NCBI RefSeq assembly: GCF_900143005.1
Contig: NZ_FRCS01000013.1
Span: forward strand, 1-64,000
DNA from: Cryptosporangium aurantiacum
Lineage (GTDB): Bacteria > Actinomycetota > Actinomycetes > Mycobacteriales > Cryptosporangiaceae
DNA: 64,000 nt
Reading direction: 5' to 3'
Positions within the stretch are counted from its first letter, which is position 1, and each line of letters begins with the position of its first letter. Of this stretch, positions 14,958-24,951 are shown in pieces. The notes beneath the pieces are model-generated. The model was not told where the DNA came from. It saw only the letters and a program-made list of their open reading frames with translations, and ran no database searches. A program made the translations under genes and the position numbers.

Positions 14958-17357
14958 ATGCGAGTGATCATCGTCGGCGCGGGCGTCGTCGGGAGCGCGA
15001 TCGCCGACGAGCTGACCCAGCGCGGCTGGTCCGACGTCCTGGTGCTCGACCAGGGGCCGCTCTACGCCACCGGCGGGTCGAGTTCGCACGCACCCGGTCT
15101 GGTGTTCCAGACCAACCCGAGCAAGACCATGACGAACTTCGCCCAGTACACGGTGGAGAAACTCGGAGCGCTCGGCCCGCACTGCTTCAACCAGGTCGGC
15201 GGCCTGGAGGTCGCGACCACCCCGGCCCGGCTGACCGAGTTGCACCGCCGGGCCGGGTTCGCGGCCTCCTGGGGACTGCCCGGCCGGGTACTCGACCCCG
15301 AGCGCGCCGCCGCACTCCACCCCCTGCTGCGCCCCGAACGGATCCTCGGCGGCTACCACACCCCCACCGACGGCCTGGTGAACGCCGTCACCGCGGTCAC
15401 CGTCCAGGCCGAACGCGCGATCGCGCACGGCGCCCGGTTCCTCGGCGGCCACACGGTGACCGCGGTGCTCCGCGGCCCGGACGGCCGGGTCGCCGGTGTC
15501 GAGACCGACCGGGGCCGGTTCGACGCCGAGATCGTGATCGGTGCCGCCGGGTTCTGGGGGCCGCGGTTCGGCGCGCTCGTCGGCCTTCCGGTCCCGCTGC
15601 TGCCGCTGGCCCACCAGTACACGAAGACCGGGCCCGTCGCCGCGCTCGCCGGGGCCACGAACGACGCGACCGCGCCGATCCTCCGCCACCAGGACGCCGA
15701 CCTGTACTTCCGCGAGCACGGCGACCGCGTCGGCATCGGCTCGTACGCGCACCGCCCGATGCCGGTCGCCGAGATCCGGACTCACGCCGAGGCAGCGGTC
15801 ATGCCGAGCGTCGAGGAGTTCACCCCCGCCGACTTCGACCCGTCCTGGGACGACGCGGTCGCGCTGCTGCCGGCGCTGGCCGAGACCAAGGTCGAGGAAG
15901 GCATCAACGGGATCTTCTCGTTCACCGCCGACGGGTTCCCGCTGATCGGCGAGCACCGCGACCTTCCCGGACTCTGGATCGCCGACGCGGTCTGGGTGAC
16001 CCATTCGGCCGGGGTCGCGCGCGCCGTCGCACGGTGGATCGTGGACGGAAACCCCGGGATCGACGTCCACGAATGCGACCTGTACCGGTTCGACCGGGTG
16101 CAGCTGACCGAGTCCTACGTGCGGGAACGCGCCGGCCGGAACTTCATCGAGGTGTACGACATCCTGCACCCGCTCGACCCGCCGGCCAACCCGCGGCCGC
16201 TGCGGGTCAGCCCGTTCTACCCGCGCCAGGTCGAGCTCGGCGCGGTGTTCACCGAGGGCGCGGCCTGGGAACGGCCGCTCTGGTTCGCGGCCAACGACGG
16301 GCTGCCGGAGGTCCGCACGATCCCGGATCGGGACCCGTGGTCGGCGCGGCACTGGTCGAAGACCGCGGGCGCCGAGGCGCTGGTCACCCGCGAGCGGGTG
16401 GCGATGTACGACATGACGCCGCTGATGCGGCTCGAGGTGGCCGGGCCCGGCGCGCTCGGGTTCCTGCAGCACATGACGACGAACAACGTCGACAAGCCGC
16501 CCGGCGCGGTCACGTACACGCTGCTGCTCGACGAGGCGGGCGGCGTGCGGAGCGACCTCACCGTGGCCCGGCTCGCCCCGGCCCGCTTCCAGGTCGGCGT
16601 CAACGGGCCGCTGGACCTGGATCGGCTGCTGCGCCACGCCCCGGACGACGTGCACGTCCGGGACGTCACCGGTGGCACCTGCTGCGTCGGGCTGTGGGGG
16701 CCGCTGGCTCGCGACGTGCTGCAGCCACTGACGTCGGCCGACGTCTCGCACGCGGCGTTCGGGTACTTCAAGGCACGGCACCTGACCGTCGGTGACGTTC
16801 CGGTCGACGCGCTGCGGCTGTCCTACGTCGGCGAGCTGGGCTGGGAGCTCTACACGTCCGCCGACCTCGGCCTCCGCCTCTGGGACACGCTCTGGGACAC
16901 CGGTCAGCGGCTCGGCGTGATCGCGGCCGGCCGCAGCGCGTTCAACAGCCTGCGGCTGGAGAAGGGCTACCGGCTGGCCGGTACCGACATGACCACCGAG
17001 CACGACCCGTTCGCGGCCGGGCTCGGGTTCGCGGTCCGCAACGACAAAGACTTTGTCGGACGCGATGCGCTGCGCGCCCTCGGCGAACCGTCGTCCCGCC
17101 TGACCGTGCTGACGCTGGACGACCCGGCCGCGGTGGTGCTGGGCAAGGAGCCGGTGTACTCCGGTGACACCCCGGCTGGGTACGTGACCAGCGCCTCGTA
17201 CGGTTACACGATCGGGCGGTGTGTCGCGTACGCCTGGCTGCCCGCGTCGCTGCGGGCCGGGGACGCGGTGACGATCGACTATCTGGGTACCCGGCTGGCC
17301 GCCACGGTCGGCACCGAGCCACTGGTCGACCCCGGGATGCTGCGTATCCGGCGATGA
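14958..17357 (+). CDS. dimethylglycine dehydrogenase/oxidase-like flavoprotein with GcvT domain
   Basis: 799 residues. An N-terminal DAO FAD domain (1 to about 370) begins with VIIVGAGVVGSAIADELTQRG; SSSHAPGLVFQ (His44) is the likely histidyl-FAD site of this family. A linker domain precedes the folate-binding GcvT domain (about 430-790), which includes YDMTPLMRLEVAGPGALGFLQ, GELGWELYTS and the C-terminal aminomethyltransferase barrel. Family members oxidatively demethylate dimethylglycine (or sarcosine) and pass the methylene group to tetrahydrofolate. The start is ATG 14958 with GGAGGTAGCG just before it. It sits 12 bp after the Rieske ferredoxin and 27 bp before the sarcosine oxidase-like gene, consistent with step two of betaine demethylation. 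Confidence 0.88.
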   Translation: MRVIIVGAGVVGSAIADELTQRGWSDVLVLDQGPLYATGGSSSHAPGLVFQTNPSKTMTNFAQYTVEKLGALGPHCFNQVGGLEVATTPARLTELHRRAGFAASWGLPGRVLDPERAAALHPLLRPERILGGYHTPTDGLVNAVTAVTVQAERAIAHGARFLGGHTVTAVLRGPDGRVAGVETDRGRFDAEIVIGAAGFWGPRFGALVGLPVPLLPLAHQYTKTGPVAALAGATNDATAPILRHQDADLYFREHGDRVGIGSYAHRPMPVAEIRTHAEAAVMPSVEEFTPADFDPSWDDAVALLPALAETKVEEGINGIFSFTADGFPLIGEHRDLPGLWIADAVWVTHSAGVARAVARWIVDGNPGIDVHECDLYRFDRVQLTESYVRERAGRNFIEVYDILHPLDPPANPRPLRVSPFYPRQVELGAVFTEGAAWERPLWFAANDGLPEVRTIPDRDPWSARHWSKTAGAEALVTRERVAMYDMTPLMRLEVAGPGALGFLQHMTTNNVDKPPGAVTYTLLLDEAGGVRSDLTVARLAPARFQVGVNGPLDLDRLLRHAPDDVHVRDVTGGTCCVGLWGPLARDVLQPLTSADVSHAAFGYFKARHLTVGDVPVDALRLSYVGELGWELYTSADLGLRLWDTLWDTGQRLGVIAAGRSAFNSLRLEKGYRLAGTDMTTEHDPFAAGLGFAVRNDKDFVGRDALRALGEPSSRLTVLTLDDPAAVVLGKEPVYSGDTPAGYVTSASYGYTIGRCVAYAWLPASLRAGDAVTIDYLGTRLAATVGTEPLVDPGMLRIRR

Positions 17358-17384
17358 TGGGGCATCCGGCGCTGAGAGGACCTC

Positions 17385-18539
17385 ATGAACAGCTATGACG
17401 TCATCGTCCTGGGCCTGGGCGGGATGGGCAGCGCCGCGGCGCACCACCTCGCGGCGCGCGGGCAGCGCGTCCTCGGGCTCGAGCAGTTCGGCCCGGCGCA
17501 CGCGCTGGGCTCCAGCCACGGCGGCTCACGGATCATCCGGCAGTCCTACTTCGAGGATCCGGCCTACGTCCCGCTGCTGGTCCGCGCCTACGAACTCTGG
17601 GAGGACCTGGAGGCGGCGTCCGGCGCGGACCTGCTGACGCTCACCGGCGGGCTCTACGTCGGCCCGGCGGAGTCCACGACGGTGGCGGGCAGCCTCGCCG
17701 CCGCCCGCGAGTGGAACCTTCCGCACGAGCTGCTGGACGCCGAGACGATCCGCGTCCGCTTCCCCACGACGGCGCCGGACGAGGACGTCGTCGGGCTCTA
17801 CGAGGAGCGAGCCGGGTTCGTCCGTCCGGAGGCGTCGGTCGCCGCCCACCTCTCGGTCGCCGGCCGGCTCGGTGCGGACCTGCACTTCGAGGAGCCGGTC
17901 CTGGACTGGTCGGCGCACAGCGGTGGAGTAGCCGTCACCACCGCACGGGGGACGTACACCGCCGGAACCCTCGTGATCTCCCCCGGCGCCTGGGCCCCGC
18001 GTGTCCTCGCCTCGCTCGGCCTGCCGCTCCGGGTGGAACGGCAGGTCATGTACTGGTTCCAGCCGGTCGGCGGCGTCGAGCCGTACCTGCCCGACCGCCA
18101 CCCGATCTACGTCTGGGAGGACCGGACCGGCGTCCAGACGTACGGGTTCCCGTCGATCGACGGTCCGGAGGGCGGCGTCAAGATCGCATTCTTCCGGAAG
18201 GGGATCGACACCACACCGGACACGCTGGACCGCGAGGTGCACGACGACGAGATCACCGCGATGGCCGAGCGGGCCGGGCGGGACCTCCCGACGCTCCCCG
18301 GGCGCTTCCTCCGGGGCGCGGCCTGCATGTACACGACGACGCCCGACGAGCACTTCGTCATCGCGCCCCACCCGGAGCACGAGCGGGTCGTGATCGCGTG
18401 CGGGTTCTCCGGCCACGGTTTCAAGTTCGTGCCGGTCGTCGGCGAGATCCTCGCGGACCTGGCGACCGACGGCACGACCCGGCACCCGATCGCGCTGTTC
18501 GACCCGGCCCGTTCCTCCGCGGCGGGGAGCCGGACATGA
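17385..18539 (+). CDS. monomeric sarcosine oxidase-like / N-methyl amino acid oxidase
   Basis: 384-residue DAO-family flavoprotein. It begins [19 protein letters not shown] (a dinucleotide motif with Leu in place of the usual Gly-Ala) and has [14 protein letters not shown]. Cys314 in [16 protein letters not shown] is the expected site of 8-S-cysteinyl FAD attachment. [17 protein letters not shown] is the family C-terminal signature. In this context it most likely oxidises sarcosine to glycine, formaldehyde and hydrogen peroxide, the last demethylation step. Its stop overlaps the next gene start (ATGA), indicating translational coupling. Confidence 0.88.
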   Translation: MNSYDVIVLGLGGMGSAAAHHLAARGQRVLGLEQFGPAHALGSSHGGSRIIRQSYFEDPAYVPLLVRAYELWEDLEAASGADLLTLTGGLYVGPAESTTVAGSLAAAREWNLPHELLDAETIRVRFPTTAPDEDVVGLYEERAGFVRPEASVAAHLSVAGRLGADLHFEEPVLDWSAHSGGVAVTTARGTYTAGTLVISPGAWAPRVLASLGLPLRVERQVMYWFQPVGGVEPYLPDRHPIYVWEDRTGVQTYGFPSIDGPEGGVKIAFFRKGIDTTPDTLDREVHDDEITAMAERAGRDLPTLPGRFLRGAACMYTTTPDEHFVIAPHPEHERVVIACGFSGHGFKFVPVVGEILADLATDGTTRHPIALFDPARSSAAGSRT

Positions 18540-19636
18540 CTCCGCTGCCGGCCACGCTCCCCGGCCGGTACTACACCGACCCGGAGGTCTTCGCCCGCGA
18601 GCAGGAGCGGATCGTCGAGCGGATGTGGTTCTGCGCGGTCCGCGCCGACGACCTGGCCGCGTCCGGCGCGTTCCGCACCGTGCGAATCGGGCGGGAGAGC
18701 GTCGTCCTGGTTCGTGGGCGGGACCGCGGGATTCGGGCGTTCCTGAACGTCTGCCGGCACCGGGGGGCCCAACTGTGTGTGGACGAGGAGGGTTCGGTCG
18801 GTCGGGCGTTCCGGTGCGTGTACCACGCCTGGACGTACGACCTGACCGGCAAGCTGATCGCCGCTCCGAACCTGGCGAGCATGCCCAGCCTGGACAAACA
18901 GGCCTACGGGCTGATGCCGGTGCACACCCGCGAGTGGCTCGGCTACGTCTGGGTGTGCCTGGCCGAGGACCCGCCGTCATTCGCCGACGACGTTTTCGGC
19001 GCGGTGATCGAACGCCTCGGCGACCTGGCGAGCATCGACGCCTACGACGTGCCGTCGCTCAAGGTCGGGCGGCGGATCCGGTACGACGTCGCGGCGAACT
19101 GGAAGCTGATCGTCGAGAACTTCATGGAGTGTTACCACTGCGCGACGATCCACCCCGAGCTGGTCGAGGTGCTGCCGGAGTTCGCGAACGGGTACGCCGC
19201 GCAGTACTACGTGGGGCACGGCGCGGAGTTCGGCGACGGCGTCGAGGGGTTCACGGTGGACGGTTCGGCGGGCCTGGACCGGATCCCCGGTGTCTCGGCG
19301 GCCCAGGACCGGCGGTACTTCGCGATCACGATCCGCCCGCAGGTTTTTGTCAACCTGGTGCCCGACCACGTGATCCTGCACCGGATGGTGCCGCTGGCCG
19401 CCGACCGGACCGTCGTCGAGTGCGACTGGCTGTACCTGCCGGGGGTCGTGGAGTCCGGCGCCGACGTGTCGGCCTCCGTCGAGCTGTTCCACCGCGTCAA
19501 CCAGCAGGACTTCGAGGCCTGCGAGCGCACCCAGCCGGCGATGAGCTCCCGCGCCTACGCCCGGGGTGGCGTCCTGGTGCCCAGCGAGAACCACATCGCC
19601 GGGTTCCACGACTGGGTGCGGGCACGAATCGACTGA
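18536..19636 (+). CDS. Rieske non-haem iron oxygenase, glycine betaine demethylase-like (GbcA-type)
   Basis: 366 residues. The N-terminal Rieske domain has Cys73-x-His75 and Cys94-x2-His97 ligands (CRHRG and CVYHAW). The catalytic domain has the mononuclear iron motif [15 protein letters not shown] with His201 and His206, and Asp325 in QQDFEAC as third ligand. The ECYHC sequence is characteristic of the betaine/stachydrine/carnitine branch of the alpha subunits. Expected reaction: oxidative removal of one methyl group from glycine betaine to dimethylglycine plus formaldehyde. Start ATG 18536 overlaps the preceding stop. A dedicated reductase is missing from the operon. Confidence 0.87.
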   Translation: MTPLPATLPGRYYTDPEVFAREQERIVERMWFCAVRADDLAASGAFRTVRIGRESVVLVRGRDRGIRAFLNVCRHRGAQLCVDEEGSVGRAFRCVYHAWTYDLTGKLIAAPNLASMPSLDKQAYGLMPVHTREWLGYVWVCLAEDPPSFADDVFGAVIERLGDLASIDAYDVPSLKVGRRIRYDVAANWKLIVENFMECYHCATIHPELVEVLPEFANGYAAQYYVGHGAEFGDGVEGFTVDGSAGLDRIPGVSAAQDRRYFAITIRPQVFVNLVPDHVILHRMVPLAADRTVVECDWLYLPGVVESGADVSASVELFHRVNQQDFEACERTQPAMSSRAYARGGVLVPSENHIAGFHDWVRARID

Positions 19637-19722
19637 GCGCTATTCGGCCCGCACGCCACATTGCCCGTGTCCCCTATCCTCACAGGAAAGTCACGGGTGT
19701 GGTCGGCCGCCAGGAGTCTTGA

Positions 19723-20886
19723 GTGGGGCGTTTCCTTATCTGGCTTTCCGGGGCCAATCGCGAAGTACTGGCGAAAACGCCGGGCGAGGTCGGCAAGTAC
19801 GAGGGCCTGGGCGGGGTGGTGCTCACTACCGCCAGCATGGCCGCGCTCTCGGCCGGGCTGGCGATCAATCTGGCGTTACAGGCGTCGATCGTTGTCTGTG
19901 TCCTGGTCGGACTGTTCTGGGGTCTGGCGATCCTGAACCTCGACCGCTGGCTGATCTCGGCGTTCCCCCGGCGGGACGCGCTGTGGAAGAACTTCCTGCA
20001 GGCGCTGCCCCGGTTCCTGATGGCGTTGCTGATCGGCGTCGTCGTGTCGACGCCGCTCGTCCTGCGCGTCTTCAACAACGAGATCAACGACCAGCTGCGC
20101 GACACCCAGAACCGGAAGCTCACCGCCGCCGCGCAGCGGATCGTCGCGGCCCACGACATCCCCAAGTGGGAGCAGAAGGTCGCGGACGACACCGCGGCGA
20201 TCAACGCCCGCAGCCAGGCGGACAAGATCGTCAAGGACCAGCGGGCGGTCCGCGACGCCGGCCGGCAGCTCGAGGCGGCCCGGCGGGAGCGGAAACAGGC
20301 GCTGAACAGCGGCGATACGTCCGAGGTCACCCGGCTCGAGACACTGATCAGGGTGCGGGAGGAGCAGTACGGCCGCACCGCGCGCTCCGAGGTCGCCCGC
20401 CTCAACAAGCTGGGCAAGCAGAACATCGCCCACGACACCGCGGAGCTCCAGCGGCACCAGCGCGAGCAGAAGGCGGAACTCGCCGCGTCGCGGGAGGCGA
20501 TCGAGAAGAACCAGGGTCTGCTGGAGCGCATCCGGGCGCTCGGCGACCTGCGGGCCGAACGCGGCGACGTGCAGGCGGCGTACCTGGTGCTGTGGGCGTT
20601 CATCACGCTGATCGAGGTGCTACCGGTCCTGCTGAAGTTCCTCATGACGCTGGGTGCACCGAGCCCGTACGAGGTGGCGCTGGTTTCCTACAATCGGGAC
20701 CAGATCAAGAGCGCCGAGCAGCACATCGAGCATCAGAGCAAGGCACGCGAGGAAGAATTGGCAGCCCGGGCCCGGCTGCGGACGAAACAGACCGAGATGT
20801 CGGCAGAACTCGGTGAACAGGAATTGCGTCGTCGCCTCGATCGGGCGAACCAACGCAGTAGCGGGTCCGCCCTATTCGGACCCTGA
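19723..20886 (+). CDS. DUF4407 multi-pass membrane protein with long coiled coil
   Basis: 387 residues from GTG 19723 (CAGGAG 6-7 nt upstream). Two membrane helices at about 35-70, a third at about 104-123 (LPRFLMALLIGVVVSTPLVL) and a last one at about 287-308 (LVLWAFITLIEVLPVLLKFL). Between the last two lies a roughly 160-residue charged heptad-rich stretch (AARRERKQALNSGD, ARLNKLGKQNIAHDTAELQR). A second helical charged tail follows residue 320. This is the DUF4407 pattern, whose function is unknown. It immediately precedes the SEDS-transpeptidase fusion (137-bp gap, same strand). It could act as an envelope scaffold or stress sensor for that system, but this is inference. Confidence 0.85.
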   Translation: MGRFLIWLSGANREVLAKTPGEVGKYEGLGGVVLTTASMAALSAGLAINLALQASIVVCVLVGLFWGLAILNLDRWLISAFPRRDALWKNFLQALPRFLMALLIGVVVSTPLVLRVFNNEINDQLRDTQNRKLTAAAQRIVAAHDIPKWEQKVADDTAAINARSQADKIVKDQRAVRDAGRQLEAARRERKQALNSGDTSEVTRLETLIRVREEQYGRTARSEVARLNKLGKQNIAHDTAELQRHQREQKAELAASREAIEKNQGLLERIRALGDLRAERGDVQAAYLVLWAFITLIEVLPVLLKFLMTLGAPSPYEVALVSYNRDQIKSAEQHIEHQSKAREEELAARARLRTKQTEMSAELGEQELRRRLDRANQRSSGSALFGP

Positions 20887-21023
20887 TCGGATAAATATGC
20901 TCCGGCGCTCGGTCGCGCTATTCGGCCGCGCGTCGAACCGAGCACGCCGCGACCCCCGAACGGTTGTCGAAATTGGGGCCACGTCGCGGAGTTTTCTCTC
21001 TTTCTCGAACCTGAAGAGGAACG

Positions 21024-24000
21024 GTGAGTGGATTCTTCTCCGTGAGCGCGATCAGCAACCTGCTCGTGCTCGCCGGAATGGTCGCCACCGTCGTCCTCGC
21101 CGCCGACCTGCTCCGGCGCCGGGATCGCGCCTGGGCCGCGGTGCCGGTGACCGGCGGCCGGCGCCGGTGGGTGCTCGTGCTGCCGCTGGCGCTGGCCTGG
21201 GTCGGCGTCTGGCTGAGCGGCGGCGTCAACGTCGTCTGGGTGTACGCGGTCGGGGCGGGCCTGCTGGCCGCGCTGCTGCTGGGCGTGCGGGTCCTGCAAG
21301 CCGCGCACGCCGCCCGCCACGACACGGACGTGTCGGCGCCGGGCCTGGCGATCCTGCTGCTCGTCGTGTCGCTGTTCCACCTCGGGTGCCAGCTGACCGT
21401 GCGGCTGAGCCTGATCGCCGACCCCGAGAGCGGGGCCGCGGACGGTGTGCGGAGCACGGTCGTCGAGCCCGCGCTGAAGTCGCTCGGGCTGCCGATCGCC
21501 GGGCTGCTGGTGCTGCTCGCGGCCGGCCTGATCGTCGCCCGCCGCGCAGGCCGGCCGCGGCCCGCTGACCGCCCGCGCCCGCCCGACCGGCGCAACGCAG
21601 GGGCCGGGGCTGACGCCGGCGCCGGGGCCAGGGCCGATGCCGGGGTCGGCCGCGGCCGGGAGGGCGGTCGCGGCTCGGTCGGGCAGGACCTCCGGGCCGG
21701 CTGGGACCGGTGGCGGCGGGCCTGGAAGCAGCGGACCCGACGCAACCCGGTCTGGTCCTGGCTCTGGGTCGGTGCGCTGGTGACCGCGCCGTTCCTCGCG
21801 CCGGTGATCGCGCATCCCGGCGGCGGTGCGCTGACGATCGGCGGGGTCGCGACACCGGAGTTCGGCAAGGCCGTCTTCCTCGTCGTGCTCGCGGTCGTCG
21901 TCAGCAAGTACAGCGTCGAGGCCGTGGTGTTCCGGCGGATCGGGCTGCGCAACGCGGTCCGGCAGCTGCGGACCGGGCTGCGCACCGAACCGTGGCGCAG
22001 CGCGCGCACGTTCGAACGGCAGACGCGGTTCCTGCTCTACCCGATGGCGCTGGTCGGCGCCGTCGCGTTCTGCAGCGCGGTGCGCAGCGACTTCGGGTCG
22101 CTGATCCCGGTGCTGGCCGCGACGCTCGGCGTGCTCTGGGCGGCGCTGAGCATCGAGGCACGTGCGACCCCGTTCGACGCACTGACCGGCGAGGCGCCCG
22201 GGTTACGGACCCGGCTGCGCGCCTGGACCGGGACCGGCGCGCTGCGCTACCTGCGGCCGTACGGCCTGATCGCGGCGGCGCTGTGCGCGCTCGCCGCGAT
22301 CGTCGCCCCGTTCACCGACTACGTGAGCGAACGCTTCCTGATCTGGCGGGACCCCTGGGCGTACCGCTGGAACGCCTCGTGTTACCCGCTCCCGGACGGG
22401 GCGACGCCACCGGCCGCGGCCCCGCCCGGCACCGAGGTGTGTCAGCGGCTGGGCGTCGCGGACCTGGAGAGCGAACGGTCGCAGGTCGCGCACGCGCTGG
22501 CGGCGGTGAACGACGGCGGGCTGTGGGGCCGCGGCCTGAGCGACGTCCTGGTGCCGCGGTTACCGGCCGCGTCCACGGACTTCGTGCTGGCCGCGGCGTG
22601 GAACAAGCTCGGTGGGCTGACCGTGCTGGCGTGCGCGGCCGCGATCGTGCTGCTCGGGCTGGCGTTGATCCAGTTCCCGGCCGGCCTGGCGCCGCGGACC
22701 GAACCGCAGCCGGGTTCGCCGGACGCGGGGCGGTTCCGCGGATCCCGGCAGCAGCTGACCGTGGCGGCGCTGCTCGGTACCGGGCTGGCGGCGCTGATCA
22801 CCGGCCAGTTCGTGTTCGTGTTCGCGGCGACGCTCGGCGCGGTTCCGCACTCCGGCATCACCGCGCCGTTCCTGTCCCGCGGGCCGCAGGCCTCGCTGGC
22901 GCTGTTCCTCGCGATCGGCGCGGTCGCGGTCGCCGGGTACGCCGGGACGTTCCGGGCCGCGCGGGCCGCCGGGGCACCGACCCGCCGCGCCGGGCAGCGT
23001 CCGGTCGCGCAGGCCGGCCTGCTGGCCCGGCTGCCCACCCCGCCCGCGCGGGTCCTGATCGGAGCGAGTTTCCCGCTCTGCCTGGTGATCGGCGTGCTGG
23101 TGACCGTGGTCCCGTACCGGGCACCGTGGCCGGATTTCACGTCGCTCTGGGTCGGTTACGACGAGAACCGCCGGGCCTGCGTCTCGGAGCCCGACCCCTC
23201 GTACGGGCCGGACGGCCCGACGACCCGTCCGATCGACCCGGCAAAGTGCTCGACCGACCTGGTGGCGGCCAACCGGGCACGGGTCCGGCTGACGATCGGC
23301 GACACGGTGCTGGCGAGCACCCGCCGGTCCGGCGTCTGGCGCTGCACGTCGGGCGAGCTGACGCCGGACGACCTGGGCGGCCTGGTCCGGGTCGGCAACG
23401 GACCGTCCGGGCTGCTCGACGAGGCCTACTCCGACGTGGTCGGCAGCGGCGCCACCTCGGGGTCCAGCCTGCGCCGCCGCCTGCTGCCCGGTGGCGACCT
23501 CCCGGAGGGCGGTCTGACGCTCGGCCTCGATCCGGCGCTGCAGAAGGTCGTCAACGCCGCGATGCGGAAGCCCGGCCCGGACGGCGCCGACCCGCTCGCC
23601 GGTGGCCTGGTCGTGATGGACGCCGCGACCGGCCGGGTTCTGGCCGGGAGCAGCGTTCCCGCGCCGCCGAGCCTCGGCCCGTGCACCGGCTCCTCCGTCG
23701 GCTCCGGCGCGGACTCCCCGCCGCTCGACGAGCGGGACGACGTCGAAGCCTGGCGGAAGGCGCACCCGGCGGGCGTCGTCGACGACAACGGCGCCATCGA
23801 GGCCCGCGAGGGCCTCGACTGCGGCATCGGCCAGCGCGACCCCGACGAGCGACGCAAGTGTGGCTCGTACGACCTGCAGGAACCGACCGCGGGTGAGACC
23901 GCGCGCAAGGCCGCCGAGAAGCGGGTCGAGCGGGCCTACGTCGCGGGCAGGCCCGGCGTCACCGACCTGCCGAAGGTCGACGTGAACCGGGTCGTCGGGC

Positions 24001-24890
24001 GCCGGTTCGGGCTCGGGTCCACGTTCAAGGTCGTGGTCGCCGCCGCCTACCTGCACCGGCCGGGCACCAGCGCCACGGACCTGATCGCGGCGCCGACGAC
24101 CACGACGTGGGACGGCGACAAGCCGATCCGCAACTTCGGCGACGGCCCGTGCCCGGAGACCAAGAACGGCTCGATCACGCTCGCCGACGCGCTGGCGCAC
24201 TCGTGCAACACCGCGTTCGTGGAGCTCGCGCGGAAGGTCGGCTGGGACGCGGTCAGCCGGATGGCGACCGCGCTGGGCCTCACCGCCGCCCCGCTCACGA
24301 CCGACGACGACGGCCGGTTCGCGTACGCCGCGGAGAAGCCGCAGCGGTTCGCCGACCGGGCGTTCGGCAGCGACACCCGGATCCCGACGAACCCGGAGGA
24401 CGGGTCCGGGCGCGGCCTCAACGCGATCGGCGAGGGCCAGGTGGAGGGCACACCGCTCGCGCTGGCCGCGGTGATGGCCACGCTCGCGAACGACGGGGTG
24501 CCGGTCCGGCCGATGCTGGTCACCGCGGTCACCGACCCGGCGACCGGTGCGACGACGCGGGTGACGCCGGTGCGGTCGGCGCCGGCGCTCACCCCCGCCC
24601 AGGCCGCCGAGCTGCGCTCCGCGCTGAGCGGGACCGCCGAGTACGGCACGGCGAAGGACCTGTCGGCGGACGGTGCGCTCTGGGTGAAGACCGGCACGCA
24701 CGAGATCCGGACCGACGACGAGTGCACGCCAACCGTGTACGCGTGCCGGACGTCCTGGCTGGTGGGCGTCGTGGAGAGCCCGCGCGGCCCGGTGTCGTTC
24801 GCGGTCGCGCTCGACGCGCCGGACGACACGGTCGGCAGCGCGCGGGCCAGGTGGCTGGTCCAGCAGGTCATCCGGGCGGTCGAAGGATGA
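21024..24890 (+). CDS. SEDS (RodA/FtsW-like) polymerase fused to PbpA-like class B penicillin-binding protein
   Basis: 1288-residue membrane protein. Residues 1 to about 660 are a multi-pass SEDS domain. The key extracellular loop reads GGLWGRGLSD...LPAASTDFVLA, where Asp519 matches the catalytic Asp of the usual LPExHTDF motif although Glu and His are replaced. The terminal signature GQFVFVFAATLGAVPHSGITAPFLSRG is canonical. About 680-1288 is a transpeptidase with its own entry helix. It has a PbpA-like N-terminal part, Ser999-T-F-K1002 (SxxK nucleophile), Ser1060-C-N (SxN) and Lys1222-T-G (KTG). SEDS proteins polymerise lipid II glycan and partner bPBPs cross-link it; here both are one polypeptide. 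A Pro/Arg/Ala/Gly linker lies at about 175-225. RBS GAGGAAC precedes GTG 21024. It heads a run of coupled genes that includes a kinase-like protein and a GTPase. Confidence 0.9.
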   Translation: MSGFFSVSAISNLLVLAGMVATVVLAADLLRRRDRAWAAVPVTGGRRRWVLVLPLALAWVGVWLSGGVNVVWVYAVGAGLLAALLLGVRVLQAAHAARHDTDVSAPGLAILLLVVSLFHLGCQLTVRLSLIADPESGAADGVRSTVVEPALKSLGLPIAGLLVLLAAGLIVARRAGRPRPADRPRPPDRRNAGAGADAGAGARADAGVGRGREGGRGSVGQDLRAGWDRWRRAWKQRTRRNPVWSWLWVGALVTAPFLAPVIAHPGGGALTIGGVATPEFGKAVFLVVLAVVVSKYSVEAVVFRRIGLRNAVRQLRTGLRTEPWRSARTFERQTRFLLYPMALVGAVAFCSAVRSDFGSLIPVLAATLGVLWAALSIEARATPFDALTGEAPGLRTRLRAWTGTGALRYLRPYGLIAAALCALAAIVAPFTDYVSERFLIWRDPWAYRWNASCYPLPDGATPPAAAPPGTEVCQRLGVADLESERSQVAHALAAVNDGGLWGRGLSDVLVPRLPAASTDFVLAAAWNKLGGLTVLACAAAIVLLGLALIQFPAGLAPRTEPQPGSPDAGRFRGSRQQLTVAALLGTGLAALITGQFVFVFAATLGAVPHSGITAPFLSRGPQASLALFLAIGAVAVAGYAGTFRAARAAGAPTRRAGQRPVAQAGLLARLPTPPARVLIGASFPLCLVIGVLVTVVPYRAPWPDFTSLWVGYDENRRACVSEPDPSYGPDGPTTRPIDPAKCSTDLVAANRARVRLTIGDTVLASTRRSGVWRCTSGELTPDDLGGLVRVGNGPSGLLDEAYSDVVGSGATSGSSLRRRLLPGGDLPEGGLTLGLDPALQKVVNAAMRKPGPDGADPLAGGLVVMDAATGRVLAGSSVPAPPSLGPCTGSSVGSGADSPPLDERDDVEAWRKAHPAGVVDDNGAIEAREGLDCGIGQRDPDERRKCGSYDLQEPTAGETARKAAEKRVERAYVAGRPGVTDLPKVDVNRVVGRRFGLGSTFKVVVAAAYLHRPGTSATDLIAAPTTTTWDGDKPIRNFGDGPCPETKNGSITLADALAHSCNTAFVELARKVGWDAVSRMATALGLTAAPLTTDDDGRFAYAAEKPQRFADRAFGSDTRIPTNPEDGSGRGLNAIGEGQVEGTPLALAAVMATLANDGVPVRPMLVTAVTDPATGATTRVTPVRSAPALTPAQAAELRSALSGTAEYGTAKDLSADGALWVKTGTHEIRTDDECTPTVYACRTSWLVGVVESPRGPVSFAVALDAPDDTVGSARARWLVQQVIRAVEG

Positions 24891-24951
24891 AGGGCCGCCG
24901 AGGGACAAGGGGCGTCGAGGGACAAGGGGCCGTCGAGTGAGGAGGGTTCCG

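Noticed and set aside
19637-19722. A promoter made of TTGCCC and TATCCT before the DUF4407 gene
   Set aside because: The spacing is only about 8 bp, too short for a sigma-70 promoter.
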